Assembly: GCA_002717625.1 (NCBI GenBank)
Contig: PBEF01000022.1
Coordinates: forward strand, 1 to 64,000
DNA: 64,000 bases
Reading direction: 5' to 3'
From: Fidelibacterota bacterium
Lineage (GTDB): Bacteria > Fidelibacterota > Marinisomatia > SCGC-AAA003-L08 > D37C17
Positions 1-9,909 of this stretch are shown here, piece after piece. Below the pieces are notes generated by a model that did no database searches, had not been told where the DNA came from, and saw only the letters and a list, made by a program, of their open reading frames with translations. The position numbers and the translations under genes were made by a program. Position 1 is the stretch's first letter. Every line of letters starts with the position of its first letter.

Positions 1-247
1 ATATTAAGTTTTTTTCAGTACTTGTAAGTAATTGATTTTATTCAACTTATAAAGATTTAGTAAAAAAAACACTTAAAGTAATACATTAAATACTTTGTAG
101 TATTCTTTATTTATTTGTAAAATAGCTGCCAGCTAGCGCTTAAGCGTCTTTTGCTTAAGTATATAGCGCGCGAAAAAAGTCGAGACTTAATAAATTGTCC
201 TGGCATTTTCGGGACACAAATAAAAACTAAATAGGAGAAAAACAACT
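1..247. other. Leader region upstream of porin-like gene
   Basis: No gene is visible. The segment carries two hairpin-capable inverted repeats just before the barrel gene: CTTAAGC (139-145) with GCTTAAG (153-159), and TGTCC (196-200) with GGACA (212-216). A clear ribosome-binding site, AGGAGAAA, lies shortly before the ATG at 248. The stems suggest a structured, possibly mRNA-stabilising 5' leader for an abundant outer-membrane protein. That role is inference, and no promoter could be fixed. Confidence 0.4.
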
Positions 248-1126
248 ATGAAGTTAAGAAACATTTTAATAACAGTGGCTGCTGCAGGTATGATGTTTGC
301 AAGTACTGATAGAACAGGTGTTATTGGTTATACAGAAGGTGACTATACTGATTACCATACATTTGCTCATAAAGCAGCTAATTATAATGTTGCATATACG
401 GCAGGTGATGACTTCACTGCTGTATGGAATGTAGATGGTACAACTTGGGGTTTCTCAAGTGGTGGTGATGACGAGTTAGTTAACATGGTATGGAGCAATG
501 GTACATACGGAGTATCTGCTGGTTTAAATATGCCTGCAGGTGGTGATACAACATTTGACTTTGGATTTGGAATGGAGTTAATGGGTTACGATGTTGGTTT
601 TAGTATGGATACTGCTGAAAATGGTCCAATGTCATTGAATGCAAGAGGAAAATGCAATCTATGGTTATTTGATACAATGACTTTTGGCTACCACGCAGCT
701 ACTACTGCTGATACTGGTACTGACTATACTCAATTAAATATTGGCATGTATAAAGTAAATTCAGTAGGCGCTAATACTAACTTTATGTTTGGTATGGGTG
801 TAGGTACTGATGATATGCCTAATGATAATTGGGTAGATCCTGCAACATTAGTTAAAACTAACTTTAGCCTTGAAACTGAATTAGCTGACTGGTGTGATAT
901 CAGAGTTGGTTATGCTAAACATTTCAATATGGCTGCTGCTGATGGAGAGTCAACAAGTGTTGAGGCTTATTCAGCTGGTCTTGGTTTTGATTATGGTTCA
1001 ACAAGTTTAGATATGACAATTAGTTCAGATACATTAGATGACGTAGTATCTAATCCTTTGCTATACGCAACTGGTAGAAATACTAATGGATTAGCTGCTA
1101 GCTGGACATTATCATATTCTTGGTAA
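248..1126 (+). CDS. Outer-membrane beta-barrel (porin-like) protein
   Basis: This 292-aa protein starts with a short signal peptide (about residues 1-19, ending near MMFAS). The rest alternates polar and hydrophobic residues, is rich in Gly, Asp, Thr and aromatics, and ends in an aromatic (SYSW), as outer-membrane barrels do. No named family motif is recognised; porin-like is inferred from composition and architecture. The start is supported by a strong AGGAG site, and a strong terminator follows directly, so the gene is monocistronic and probably highly expressed. It could also be a non-pore structural barrel. Confidence 0.6.
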   Translation: MKLRNILITVAAAGMMFASTDRTGVIGYTEGDYTDYHTFAHKAANYNVAYTAGDDFTAVWNVDGTTWGFSSGGDDELVNMVWSNGTYGVSAGLNMPAGGDTTFDFGFGMELMGYDVGFSMDTAENGPMSLNARGKCNLWLFDTMTFGYHAATTADTGTDYTQLNIGMYKVNSVGANTNFMFGMGVGTDDMPNDNWVDPATLVKTNFSLETELADWCDIRVGYAKHFNMAAADGESTSVEAYSAGLGFDYGSTSLDMTISSDTLDDVVSNPLLYATGRNTNGLAASWTLSYSW

Positions 1127-1161
1127 GAACTTAAGTTTTTAAGAAGTTCGTTTTCGTCGAA

Positions 1162-1190
1162 AAGAAAGGCTCCAATTTGGAGCCTTTCTT
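1162..1190 (+). terminator. Rho-independent terminator after porin-like gene
   Basis: A perfect 12-bp stem, AAGAAAGGCTCC (1162-1173) with GGAGCCTTTCTT (1179-1190), has a 5-base loop and the U-rich tail is partly inside the stem. It sits 36 bases after the barrel stop and before the symporter start, so it ends the porin transcript. Confidence 0.85.
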
Positions 1191-1219
1191 ATTTCTAGGC
1201 AATTAATTAACTTTAGTCT

Positions 1220-2485
1220 ATGAAACTACACTGGAAAATAATACTATCTATGATCTTGGGTGTTATGGTTGGGTTTTTCTATCATAACTTTTTGAATGAA
1301 TACATGTGTTCATCTGCAACGATGTCTGATGGATATACTTATGTGTATGATATAATTATACTTTTAGGTGATATATTTATCAGGTTATTGAAAATGGTTA
1401 TAGCTCCTCTTATTCTTACATCAATTATTATAGGAATATCATCAATAAAAGATCGCGCTAAGATTGGACGGTTAGGCTTTAAAACTTTTTTATATTATAT
1501 ATCAACAAGTTTAATTGCTATTTTAATTGGGCTTGCGCTTGCAAATACTATTCAGCCTGGATTAGGAGCTTCTAAAATATCTGATGTTGAAGCCTACGAT
1601 ACTAGTCAGCTAGATTCACCTTCATCTCTTTTAGATATTTTAAAAACAATGATTCCAGAGAACCCTATATCTGCTTTTGCTAATAATGATATGCTATCAA
1701 TTATATTTTTTGCAGTATTTTTTGGGATTGTATTAAATCTAGTGAGTTCAAAATATTCAACTTCAATACGTAGTGGGGTTGAATCTATCTATAATATTAT
1801 AATTAAAATGACACAGATTATCATTGCCTGTGCTCCTATTGGAGTATTTGGTTTAATGGTTAAGGCCGTTTCTAAATCGGGATTTTCGATATTTCAGGAT
1901 TTAGGTTTATATGCGGCAACAATTGCATCGGGTTTATCGATTCATCTATTCATTATTCTTCCACTTATTTTAATTATTTTTGTAAGAGTTAACCCTCTAA
2001 CACATTTTAGAGCGATGGCTTCTGCTATGGTTACAGCATTTTCAACAAGTTCGTCTAGTGCAACGCTTCCTGTTACTATGAAATGTGTTAAAGATAATGT
2101 AAAGGTATCAAATCAGACATCTAGTTTTGTGCTTCCTATGGGAGCAACAATTAATATGGACGGAACTGCACTTTATGAATGTGTTGGAGTTTTGTTTATT
2201 GCTCAAGCACTTGGAATCCCTCTTGATGCAAGTCAGCAATTTATTGTTGTGATAACAGCATTACTTGCTTCTATTGGAGCGGCAGGTATTCCAAGTGCCG
2301 GGCTTGTAATGCTTTTTATTGTTACAGATGCAGTTGGTCTACAAAGTGATGCTGTAGCGCTCTGGGTTGGCTCAATGCTTGCAATTGATAGACCTCTTGA
2401 TATGTTTAGAACGATGGTAAATATTTCAAGTGATAGTGTAGGAGCAGCAGTAATTGCCAAATCAGAAGGAGAAAAATTGTATTAA
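1220..2485 (+). CDS. Dicarboxylate/amino acid:cation symporter (DAACS family)
   Basis: This 421-aa polytopic membrane protein matches the GltP/DctA/GltPh family in length and motifs. The serine-rich re-entrant loop AFSTSSSSATLPVT (about residues 272-285) and the MGATINMDGTALYE motif (about 308-321) bind substrate and sodium in this family, and a PSAGLVML-type second hairpin follows. It should import C4-dicarboxylates, glutamate or aspartate with Na+ or H+; the exact substrate cannot be read. The stop overlaps the convergent menD stop by 4 bp. No clear Shine-Dalgarno precedes the ATG. Confidence 0.9.
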   Translation: MKLHWKIILSMILGVMVGFFYHNFLNEYMCSSATMSDGYTYVYDIIILLGDIFIRLLKMVIAPLILTSIIIGISSIKDRAKIGRLGFKTFLYYISTSLIAILIGLALANTIQPGLGASKISDVEAYDTSQLDSPSSLLDILKTMIPENPISAFANNDMLSIIFFAVFFGIVLNLVSSKYSTSIRSGVESIYNIIIKMTQIIIACAPIGVFGLMVKAVSKSGFSIFQDLGLYAATIASGLSIHLFIILPLILIIFVRVNPLTHFRAMASAMVTAFSTSSSSATLPVTMKCVKDNVKVSNQTSSFVLPMGATINMDGTALYECVGVLFIAQALGIPLDASQQFIVVITALLASIGAAGIPSAGLVMLFIVTDAVGLQSDAVALWVGSMLAIDRPLDMFRTMVNISSDSVGAAVIAKSEGEKLY

Positions 2486-4119
2486 ATATTCTTTTGTATT
2501 TTTTCTTCTATATTCTTTGTGATCTCAAAATCTGTTTTAATTTCTATAATATTAATCCCCTTTGTATCTAGTATTTTATTAAGATTTTGATCGATATCAT
2601 TAATAGAGCTTAGGTTATAGTAGGTTTGCTTATATGTTTTGCATACTTGCTCAATATCTATATCTATGGGAGTTGTCCAGAATTTGTTATATTTTTGTTT
2701 TATTTTATCTTTATATCTCAGAGTATTAAAAATCTGTCCTCCATTATTATTAATGATAATAATATTTAAATTAATTGAATAATTATTACCAATTAAAAGA
2801 GATGTCATATCATAAAAAAAGCTAACATCTCCTAAAATTAATATATTCCTTTTTGATTGATTTTGATATGCTGTTCCAAGAGCTGTTGCAATAAGTCCAT
2901 CAATTCCACTAGCCCCTCTATTAGAATAGATATTTATTTTTTTATCTTTATTTGGACAAAATTTTTCAAGAGTTCTAACTGGAAGTGAATTCCCTATAAA
3001 AAGATTATCATCATTAGCAAATTGATTGATACAGTGATTTAAAATATTACCCTCAAAAAAATCTTTATTATTTAAGCGATTAGCAACAATTTTTTTTGTT
3101 TTATGTTCTAATTCAGATATAGAATCAATATAATTTCCTCTATGTATATTATCTATAGAGTCAATATCTTTAATTGTAATTGAATAAATATTTTCATTAT
3201 AATGTTTATAATCTGAAAACAAAACCATGTTATGCTTTCCAAATTTTTCAAGAAGGACATTAAGTTTTTTTGATACAGGTTTTTTACCAAATCGGATAAT
3301 GTAATCTGGTTTAATTGTTAATTGGTCAGCATAATAATCATAGTATGAAAAAATATTAGGATGTTTTTTATCATAGCGTAATTGAGATAAAGGATCTGCA
3401 AAAATAGGACAATTTAGTTTTTCTGATAATTCAATAATGAGACTATTATATTTTGAATTATTAAGTTGACCGCATACAATAAGCGGATATTTGAATTTTG
3501 GAAACAGGAAATGCTCATACAGGCTCATTTGCTCTTTATTAGCATTAATTTCTATATCATATGCATTAAATTCATCAATTAAAGGTTCATCAAAAGATAT
3601 ATTTAAATGGACTGGTCCAGGAGCATCTCCACCTATTACACCAATAGCTTTTTCAATGATAGCTTGGATATTATCTTTAATACTTTCTAATGAATTCTTA
3701 TCTGCAGTATCAATATGTATTGATCCTCTTGTGAAATCTTTAAAAAGTTCATCTTGCTTAATTGTTTGATTTTCACCTGTATTAATTAAAGCTTTTGGTC
3801 TATCCGCTGTAATAACAATCAGTGGTGTTGAACTTAAATCTGATTCAATAACAGCAGGAAGCAGGTTAGCTGCTGCCGTACCTGATGTTGTTAGTATAAT
3901 ACTAGGCTTTGAAGATGCTTTAGATAGTCCCAATGAAAAAAAAGCCGCTGCTCTCTCATCAATATGGCTTGTACATTTAAATGATGTTTCATTAAGAAAA
4001 GCAAGATTTAAGGGTGTGTTTCTTGATCCTGGACAAATACAAACATTATCAATTTTATATTTATTTAATATACTGATAATAAGATTTGATAGTGTCGTAT
4101 TTGATATGTTTTGAGTCAT
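2482..4119 (-). CDS. menD: 2-succinyl-5-enolpyruvyl-6-hydroxy-3-cyclohexene-1-carboxylate synthase
   Basis: This 545-aa thiamine-diphosphate enzyme of menaquinone synthesis condenses isochorismate with 2-oxoglutarate. The N-terminal CPGSRNTPLNLAF motif (about residues 34-46) and the following HIDERAAAFFSLGLSKAS segment, with the catalytic Glu, are typical MenD. The C-terminal TPP site has GDVSFFYDMTSLL followed by an IIINNNGGQIF motif. Length fits the family. The isochorismate synthase (8513-9814, same strand) and ubiE lie a few kb away, so menaquinone genes are loosely clustered rather than in one operon. Confidence 0.93.
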   Translation of the reverse strand: MTQNISNTTLSNLIISILNKYKIDNVCICPGSRNTPLNLAFLNETSFKCTSHIDERAAAFFSLGLSKASSKPSIILTTSGTAAANLLPAVIESDLSSTPLIVITADRPKALINTGENQTIKQDELFKDFTRGSIHIDTADKNSLESIKDNIQAIIEKAIGVIGGDAPGPVHLNISFDEPLIDEFNAYDIEINANKEQMSLYEHFLFPKFKYPLIVCGQLNNSKYNSLIIELSEKLNCPIFADPLSQLRYDKKHPNIFSYYDYYADQLTIKPDYIIRFGKKPVSKKLNVLLEKFGKHNMVLFSDYKHYNENIYSITIKDIDSIDNIHRGNYIDSISELEHKTKKIVANRLNNKDFFEGNILNHCINQFANDDNLFIGNSLPVRTLEKFCPNKDKKINIYSNRGASGIDGLIATALGTAYQNQSKRNILILGDVSFFYDMTSLLIGNNYSINLNIIIINNNGGQIFNTLRYKDKIKQKYNKFWTTPIDIDIEQVCKTYKQTYYNLSSINDIDQNLNKILDTKGINIIEIKTDFEITKNIEEKIQKNI

Positions 4120-4182
4120 TGTTTACATTTCATTACATTTAATTAGCAATTAGCTATTGTTAAAATTTAATATATTTAAAGC

Positions 4183-6567
4183 ATGAGAATGGTTATTCTT
4201 TTTATACTATTATTGTCCAATTCATTCGCTCAAATATCACAAGGAGGAATTCCTAGGTATTATGATAGGGATATTTCTATTGATTTTGTAGAGCCTAATA
4301 GAATGGATTTAGTTGATAGGAACTTTAATCCCATGGTATTTCAATTTGGGGATGAATATCAAATGGATATTGATATTTTAGAATCTGTTAATCCTATAAA
4401 TGATAATGGTGTATATACGTATCTTTTTGGAATTAAATCTCCAGGTGCTTATGGCATTGGAATTATATTTGATGATTTTTATTTATCTGATAATTCAACT
4501 TTATTTATTTATGATCAAGACCAAACAATGTTTTTAGGTTCCTTTACATCAAATAATAATAAAGACTCTTTTGTTTTCCCAACGAGTGTTGCAAAGGGAG
4601 ATCATATTATTATAGAGTTAAATGTTCCTGAAGATGAATTAGATCTGGTAAGACTTAATATTGGAACAATTATACATGACTATGAAGATATTATGGGTTA
4701 TTTTAGTGAATCTTCTGGATCTAATCGTGAAGATTGTAATATTAATGTCGCCTGTCCAGAAGGAGATAATTTTGAAGATCAAATAAATGGAACAATTCGG
4801 GTGAGTATGGGTGGAGGACTTTGCTCTGCATCTATCATTAATAATACTTTAAACGATAGAACTCCTTATGTTCTATTTGCTGATCATTGTGTTAGTGGTA
4901 GCGCTAGTGGTTATGTGTTTCTCTTTAATTATCAGGCTGCAACATGTACAGGAACTTCTGCACCTGAAAATCAAAGTGTGAGTGGTTCAAATTTATTAGT
5001 TAGTGAAGATATTAATAGTGGCCCAGATTTTGCGCTATTAGAGATGACCTCTACTATTCCAGATAGTTATAATCCTTTTTACGTAGGTTGGTCAAGAGCT
5101 ACATTGCCTCCACAAGGTGTTTTTGGTGTTCATCATCCAGGAGCTGGAATTAAAAAAATCACACAAGATGGAACAAATGTTAACGGTAATGGATATTATT
5201 GGGAATTTCAATATAATGATGGAAGAGTTATTCCAGGTTCTTCAGGTTCTCCATTGTTTGATAGTAATAAACGTCAAGTTGGTATAGCTAGTTTTATTTA
5301 TACTAATTATTGTGATCCTTCACCTGATTGTTATTGTGATCAGCAGTATACACATGGATATGGAAGATTTGATTCAGCTATGAATATGGGTCTTGATACT
5401 TACCTTGATCCTCTTAATAGTGGAATCAATGGAATTGATGGAATTAGTATTAGTGGCTTAAGTATTAATCATGATCCTTATGAAGATATGTCTTTTGAGG
5501 ACCCTGCTATTATGGTAGATGTTTATACAAATTCAGCATCAATTAATTTTGCAGCTAATGTTACAGCATATACAGGTGTTATTGAGGCAGTTGAACTTTA
5601 TTATGATATAGGCGATGGGTTTACGGCACTGGAGATGCAACAGCAAGGATTAGGAGGATATTATTCTGCTATGTTAGATAATATATATAATGGAATGATT
5701 ATAGAATATTATATACAAGCTGTAAACTCTGAAGGAATTGTACAGACATTTCCATCTAATGCTCCTAGTAGTTCTATATTGTTTATTATAGGAGATTTAC
5801 CTGATTTTTATAGTAATGATTATGAGGATGGTCCAGGAGATTGGATTATTGGAGATCCTTTATTAGATAATGCATCTGCTGGCATATGGGAACTCGCACA
5901 ACCTATCGCAACATATAATGACCAAGGCAATCAAGTTCAGCCTGGAGAGGATCATACCGTTTCAGGATCTTATTGCTTCATTACTGGGAATGGTTATGAA
6001 GATGGTAATGGTGGTTTTGATGATGTTGATGCTGGCCAAACAACTCTTATTAGCCCCATATTTGCTTTAGCTTCTTTTGATGAAGTTGTTTTATCATATT
6101 GGTATTGGTATACAAATAATATTGGAGATAATGGAGGCAATGATCTGTGGCGTGTTCTTGTATCTAATAATTCAGGTGGTAACTGGCAAGACCTTAATGT
6201 TACATCAAATTCTACAAATAGTTGGGCAAAATCACGCTTTATATTATCTGATTATTTAGAGTTAACAGATGAGATGCAATTTAAATTTATTGCAGAAGAC
6301 TTATCCTATGCTGGTGATAATGGTAGTGGTGGCTCATTAGTTGAAGCAGCTTTAGATGATTTTCTAATTGAATATATTTCTTCAAATTCGGGTATTGTTG
6401 GTGATATTAATAGCGATGATGTTGTTGATGTATTAGACGTTGTTTTAGTTGTTAATATGGTTTTAGGTGTAACTTCTCCTAATTATGTATTAGCAGATAT
6501 AAATAATGATAATGCCGTTAATGTTCAGGATATTATTCTATTATTAAATATTATTCTTGATAATTAA
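4183..6567 (+). CDS. Secreted lysyl-endopeptidase-like serine protease with C-terminal dockerin-like domain
   Basis: This 794-aa protein has a signal peptide at residues 1-16. A trypsin-fold protease domain spans about residues 200-410. The catalytic His235 lies in ADHC, Asp282 in PDFALLE and Ser354 in GSSGSPLF, as in bacterial lysyl endopeptidases (family S1). A beta-rich segment with a W-Y-W jelly-roll-like region follows. The C-terminus (about 738-794; 6394-6564) carries two dockerin-type calcium repeats (GD-N-D pattern). It is expected to act outside the cell. The role of the dockerin-like tail is unknown here, because no cohesin is visible. Confidence 0.85.
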   Translation: MRMVILFILLLSNSFAQISQGGIPRYYDRDISIDFVEPNRMDLVDRNFNPMVFQFGDEYQMDIDILESVNPINDNGVYTYLFGIKSPGAYGIGIIFDDFYLSDNSTLFIYDQDQTMFLGSFTSNNNKDSFVFPTSVAKGDHIIIELNVPEDELDLVRLNIGTIIHDYEDIMGYFSESSGSNREDCNINVACPEGDNFEDQINGTIRVSMGGGLCSASIINNTLNDRTPYVLFADHCVSGSASGYVFLFNYQAATCTGTSAPENQSVSGSNLLVSEDINSGPDFALLEMTSTIPDSYNPFYVGWSRATLPPQGVFGVHHPGAGIKKITQDGTNVNGNGYYWEFQYNDGRVIPGSSGSPLFDSNKRQVGIASFIYTNYCDPSPDCYCDQQYTHGYGRFDSAMNMGLDTYLDPLNSGINGIDGISISGLSINHDPYEDMSFEDPAIMVDVYTNSASINFAANVTAYTGVIEAVELYYDIGDGFTALEMQQQGLGGYYSAMLDNIYNGMIIEYYIQAVNSEGIVQTFPSNAPSSSILFIIGDLPDFYSNDYEDGPGDWIIGDPLLDNASAGIWELAQPIATYNDQGNQVQPGEDHTVSGSYCFITGNGYEDGNGGFDDVDAGQTTLISPIFALASFDEVVLSYWYWYTNNIGDNGGNDLWRVLVSNNSGGNWQDLNVTSNSTNSWAKSRFILSDYLELTDEMQFKFIAEDLSYAGDNGSGGSLVEAALDDFLIEYISSNSGIVGDINSDDVVDVLDVVLVVNMVLGVTSPNYVLADINNDNAVNVQDIILLLNIILDN

Positions 6568-6658
6568 ATTATTTCAGCTTTTCTCCTTCTAATTGCTTAG
6601 TATTATATTTCTTTTTTAAATTTCCCTGTTATTTTTTAAAAAGTTAGGAATTTTTTAT

Positions 6659-8509
6659 ATGGCAAAGCAAAAGTTTCGTACAGAAGTTTCTCAATTATTA
6701 CATTTAATTGTTCATTCATTATATTCTAATAAAGAAATATTTTTAAGAGAATTAATATCTAATGCTTCAGATGCAATGGATAAATTAAGATATTTAACTT
6801 TATCTGATAGTAAATATAAATCTATGGAGTTTTCTCCAAAAATTGATATAGAATTTGAGGATAAAGAAAAAAGTTTAACGATTACGGATAACGGAATTGG
6901 AATGAATAAAGAGGATCTTATCGAAAACTTAGGAACTATTGCAAGAAGTGGTACAAAGAAATTTATTGAGACTTTATCAGGAGATTCAAAGAAAGATAGT
7001 AATCTTATTGGTCAATTTGGAGTAGGTTTTTATTCTTGTTTTATGGTTGCTGATAAAGTTGAGGTAACAACTAAAAAAGCAGGTGAAAAAGTTGCTTATC
7101 TATGGAAAAGTGATGGTAAAACAGGTTTTACTATTAAAGAAGTAGAAAAAGAATCATGTGGAACAACTATAAAACTATTTTTAAATGATGAAGGAAAAGA
7201 ATATACTAATAAATGGTCAATAGAAACGATTGTTAAAAAATATTCAGATCATATTGCCTTTCCTATTTATTTACATTATACAGAAACTAAAGAAGATAAA
7301 AAAACAGAAGATGTTATAGATCAGGTGAATTCAGCTTCAGCATTTTGGAAGCGTAATAAATCAAGTTTAAAGAAAAAAGATTATAATGAGTTTTATAAAA
7401 CTTTTGCAAATGATAATGAAGATCCTATGTTTCATGTACATACAACAGCAGAAGGAACTTTAGATTATACAACTTTATTTTATGTTCCTAAAGTGGCTCC
7501 ATTTGATATGTTCAATGCAGACTATAAACCAGGGGTTAAATTGTATGTTAAGCGTGTGTTTATTACAGATGATGATAAAGAATTAATGCCTGTATATTTA
7601 CGTTTTTTAAGAGGTGTTATAGATACAGAAGATTTACCACTTAATGTAAGTCGTGAAATCCTTCAGAAAAATAAAATCTTAGATAAAATCAAAAGAAATA
7701 GTGTTAAAAAAGTTTTAAAAGCTATTGATAATCTTGCTAAAAAAGATCAAAATAAATATAATGAATTTTATAAGCAATATGGAATTGCTTTAAAAGAAGG
7801 ATTATACCAAGATTTTGAAAATAGAGAATTACTTTTAGAACTTGTTAGGTTTAGAACAAATAAAAATGAAAATTACATTTCTTTATCTGATTATGTCTCA
7901 AATATGTCTAAAGATCAAAAATCAATTTTTTATATTGTAGGAGAAAGCTATGGATCAATTAAAGCTTCTCCACTTTTAGAAACATGCAATAAAAAAGGAA
8001 TAGAAGTATTGATTATGGATAATGAAATAGATGAATTTGTATTTTCATCTGTAACAAAATATAAAGACTATACATTTAAGTCAATTAATCATTCTGATGC
8101 AATGGAAGAAATTCAAACAGATGATGATAAAAAAGATAGCGATGCCTGTAAACCACTTATTAAAAAGATGAAAGCTGTATTAGGTGATAAGGTCAAAGAT
8201 GTTATTGTTTCTCAGCGTTTAACAGATTCTCCATCTTGTATTGTTGCTGATAGTAATGATCCATCTGCTCAAATGCAAAAAATGTTTCAGCAAATGGGCC
8301 AAATGAATATGCCTGAGGCAAAGCCTATACTTGAGATAAATCCTAAACATAAAATTGTTAAAAAGATGAATAAAATGTCTAAGACAAAGCAATTTACTGA
8401 TTCTGTTTTTCTTGTTTATGAACAAGCTATGTTAGCAGAAAATATGAAACTGGATAATCCTATTGAATTTGTTAATAGAATGAATAGAGCTTTAGAAAAA
8501 GCATTGTAA
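6659..8509 (+). CDS. htpG: Molecular chaperone HtpG (Hsp90)
   Basis: This 616-aa cytosolic ATP-dependent chaperone has the GHKL ATPase domain first. The N-box is LRELISNASDAMDKLRY, then come DNGIGM (about residues 76-81) and GQFGVGFYSCFMVADKV. The middle domain has the conserved RGVIDTEDLPLNVSRE segment, and a C-terminal dimerisation domain follows. Length is that of bacterial Hsp90. The ATG at 6659 is preceded by a weak AGGAA. The gene is single and ends 4 bp before the convergent isochorismate synthase gene. Confidence 0.96.
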   Translation: MAKQKFRTEVSQLLHLIVHSLYSNKEIFLRELISNASDAMDKLRYLTLSDSKYKSMEFSPKIDIEFEDKEKSLTITDNGIGMNKEDLIENLGTIARSGTKKFIETLSGDSKKDSNLIGQFGVGFYSCFMVADKVEVTTKKAGEKVAYLWKSDGKTGFTIKEVEKESCGTTIKLFLNDEGKEYTNKWSIETIVKKYSDHIAFPIYLHYTETKEDKKTEDVIDQVNSASAFWKRNKSSLKKKDYNEFYKTFANDNEDPMFHVHTTAEGTLDYTTLFYVPKVAPFDMFNADYKPGVKLYVKRVFITDDDKELMPVYLRFLRGVIDTEDLPLNVSREILQKNKILDKIKRNSVKKVLKAIDNLAKKDQNKYNEFYKQYGIALKEGLYQDFENRELLLELVRFRTNKNENYISLSDYVSNMSKDQKSIFYIVGESYGSIKASPLLETCNKKGIEVLIMDNEIDEFVFSSVTKYKDYTFKSINHSDAMEEIQTDDDKKDSDACKPLIKKMKAVLGDKVKDVIVSQRLTDSPSCIVADSNDPSAQMQKMFQQMGQMNMPEAKPILEINPKHKIVKKMNKMSKTKQFTDSVFLVYEQAMLAENMKLDNPIEFVNRMNRALEKAL

Positions 8510-8512
8510 TTT

Positions 8513-9814
8513 TTATTTGATTGCTAATAATAAGTTCTGAAATTTTAATTCAGTTTCATCCCATTCATGGTTTTCTTTAGACTCTTTTACAAGTCCTCCT
8601 CCAGCATAGCAGTATAAGTGTGAATTTGTTTGTAATCCTGATCGTATTGCTACATCGAATCTACCATCCCCATTTGTATCATACCATCCAATATAACCAC
8701 TATACCAACCTCTATCAAAAGGTTCATTTTTTTCTATAATATTAAGTACTTTATCTTTAGGTGTTCCTAAAACTGCAGGTGTAGGATGTAGAATATTAGC
8801 TAATTCTAGAATATGTGTATTATCATTTAAGGTTCCATTAATCGATGTATATAAATGGTATAAATATTCTAATTCTAAAACTTTTGGATTTTCGGATATA
8901 TTAATTTTTTTACAATAGTTATTAATTTTAGTTTTTAAATCATCAACTACATATTGATGTTCAGAACGTTCTTTTTTATCATTTAAAAAATTATTTAAGT
9001 TACTTTTAGTAGAGTGTTTTTTTAATGTTCCTGCAATTGCAGATGTCTTAACTTTTTTGTTTTTAACTTTAATAAGTAGCTCTGGGGTTGTCCCAAGAAA
9101 TCTTTTGTTTTTTGTTAAATCAATATAAAAATTTGTAGATGATGTTTTTTTAAGGATGACTTTATTATTAATCGAAATTTTTTTCAATCTAGATAAAACA
9201 ATTTTTTCAATATCTTGATTTTTTATTGATGCTGATAAATTGGTAAATATATTAGAATACATTTTTTTATCAGGTATATTTAAATCAATACTAAGTTTTG
9301 TTTTTTCTTTTATATTAAAGGGATTAATTAAATTTTTTAAAAATAAATTAAATTCTGAATTAATTTTATCAGGATTAGAAGATTTATCGATAAATTTGTG
9401 GTATGATACATAGTATTCATTATTATTTTTTATAATTAAAAATTTAGGAATAAAAAATAATGATTTAGGAATATCATCCCATATATCTTCCCCTTTTTTT
9501 TCTATATTAAATGAGCAACCTCCAAAAATTTTTAAAGGACTATTTTTCTTTTCACCATAAGAATTAAGATTGTATTTGATATCTTTAAGATTAATTAATT
9601 CTATGCTTGATTGGAGCATGTATTCCTTGCATCTATCGATTGCTATGTAAGTAATATTATTTGGATAGCTGATATAAAAAAGATTGTTTTTTGTATTTAA
9701 CAAGAAATTTTCAAAATCACTTTTTAGATTGATTTTAGTGGTATATCTAAATAAACACTCTTTATAAGATGAGTTTTTTTTAAATGCTGCTTTTATATCG
9801 TTTATAATATCCAC
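8513..9814 (-). CDS. menF: Isochorismate synthase (MenF/EntC family)
   Basis: This 433-aa chorismate-binding enzyme converts chorismate to isochorismate, the entry step of menaquinone synthesis and the source of MenD substrate. The C-terminal half carries the family signatures: KIVLSRLKK, LGTTPELLIKVK, TSAIAGTLKK, HPTPAVLGTPK, GWYSGYIGWYD and YAGGGLVKESK. The N-terminal third is Lys/Asn-rich and weakly conserved, as usual. The nearby menD and the divergent ubiE support a menaquinone role over siderophore synthesis. MenF is preferred to EntC on context only. Confidence 0.88.
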   Translation of the reverse strand: MDIINDIKAAFKKNSSYKECLFRYTTKINLKSDFENFLLNTKNNLFYISYPNNITYIAIDRCKEYMLQSSIELINLKDIKYNLNSYGEKKNSPLKIFGGCSFNIEKKGEDIWDDIPKSLFFIPKFLIIKNNNEYYVSYHKFIDKSSNPDKINSEFNLFLKNLINPFNIKEKTKLSIDLNIPDKKMYSNIFTNLSASIKNQDIEKIVLSRLKKISINNKVILKKTSSTNFYIDLTKNKRFLGTTPELLIKVKNKKVKTSAIAGTLKKHSTKSNLNNFLNDKKERSEHQYVVDDLKTKINNYCKKINISENPKVLELEYLYHLYTSINGTLNDNTHILELANILHPTPAVLGTPKDKVLNIIEKNEPFDRGWYSGYIGWYDTNGDGRFDVAIRSGLQTNSHLYCYAGGGLVKESKENHEWDETELKFQNLLLAIK

Positions 9815-9909
9815 AATAATTATTTAATAATCTTATGTTAAATCTATTGAAAATTAAACATGTATAGAATGTATATTTTAGCATTAGAATAATATTTAAA
9901 AATAGATAG

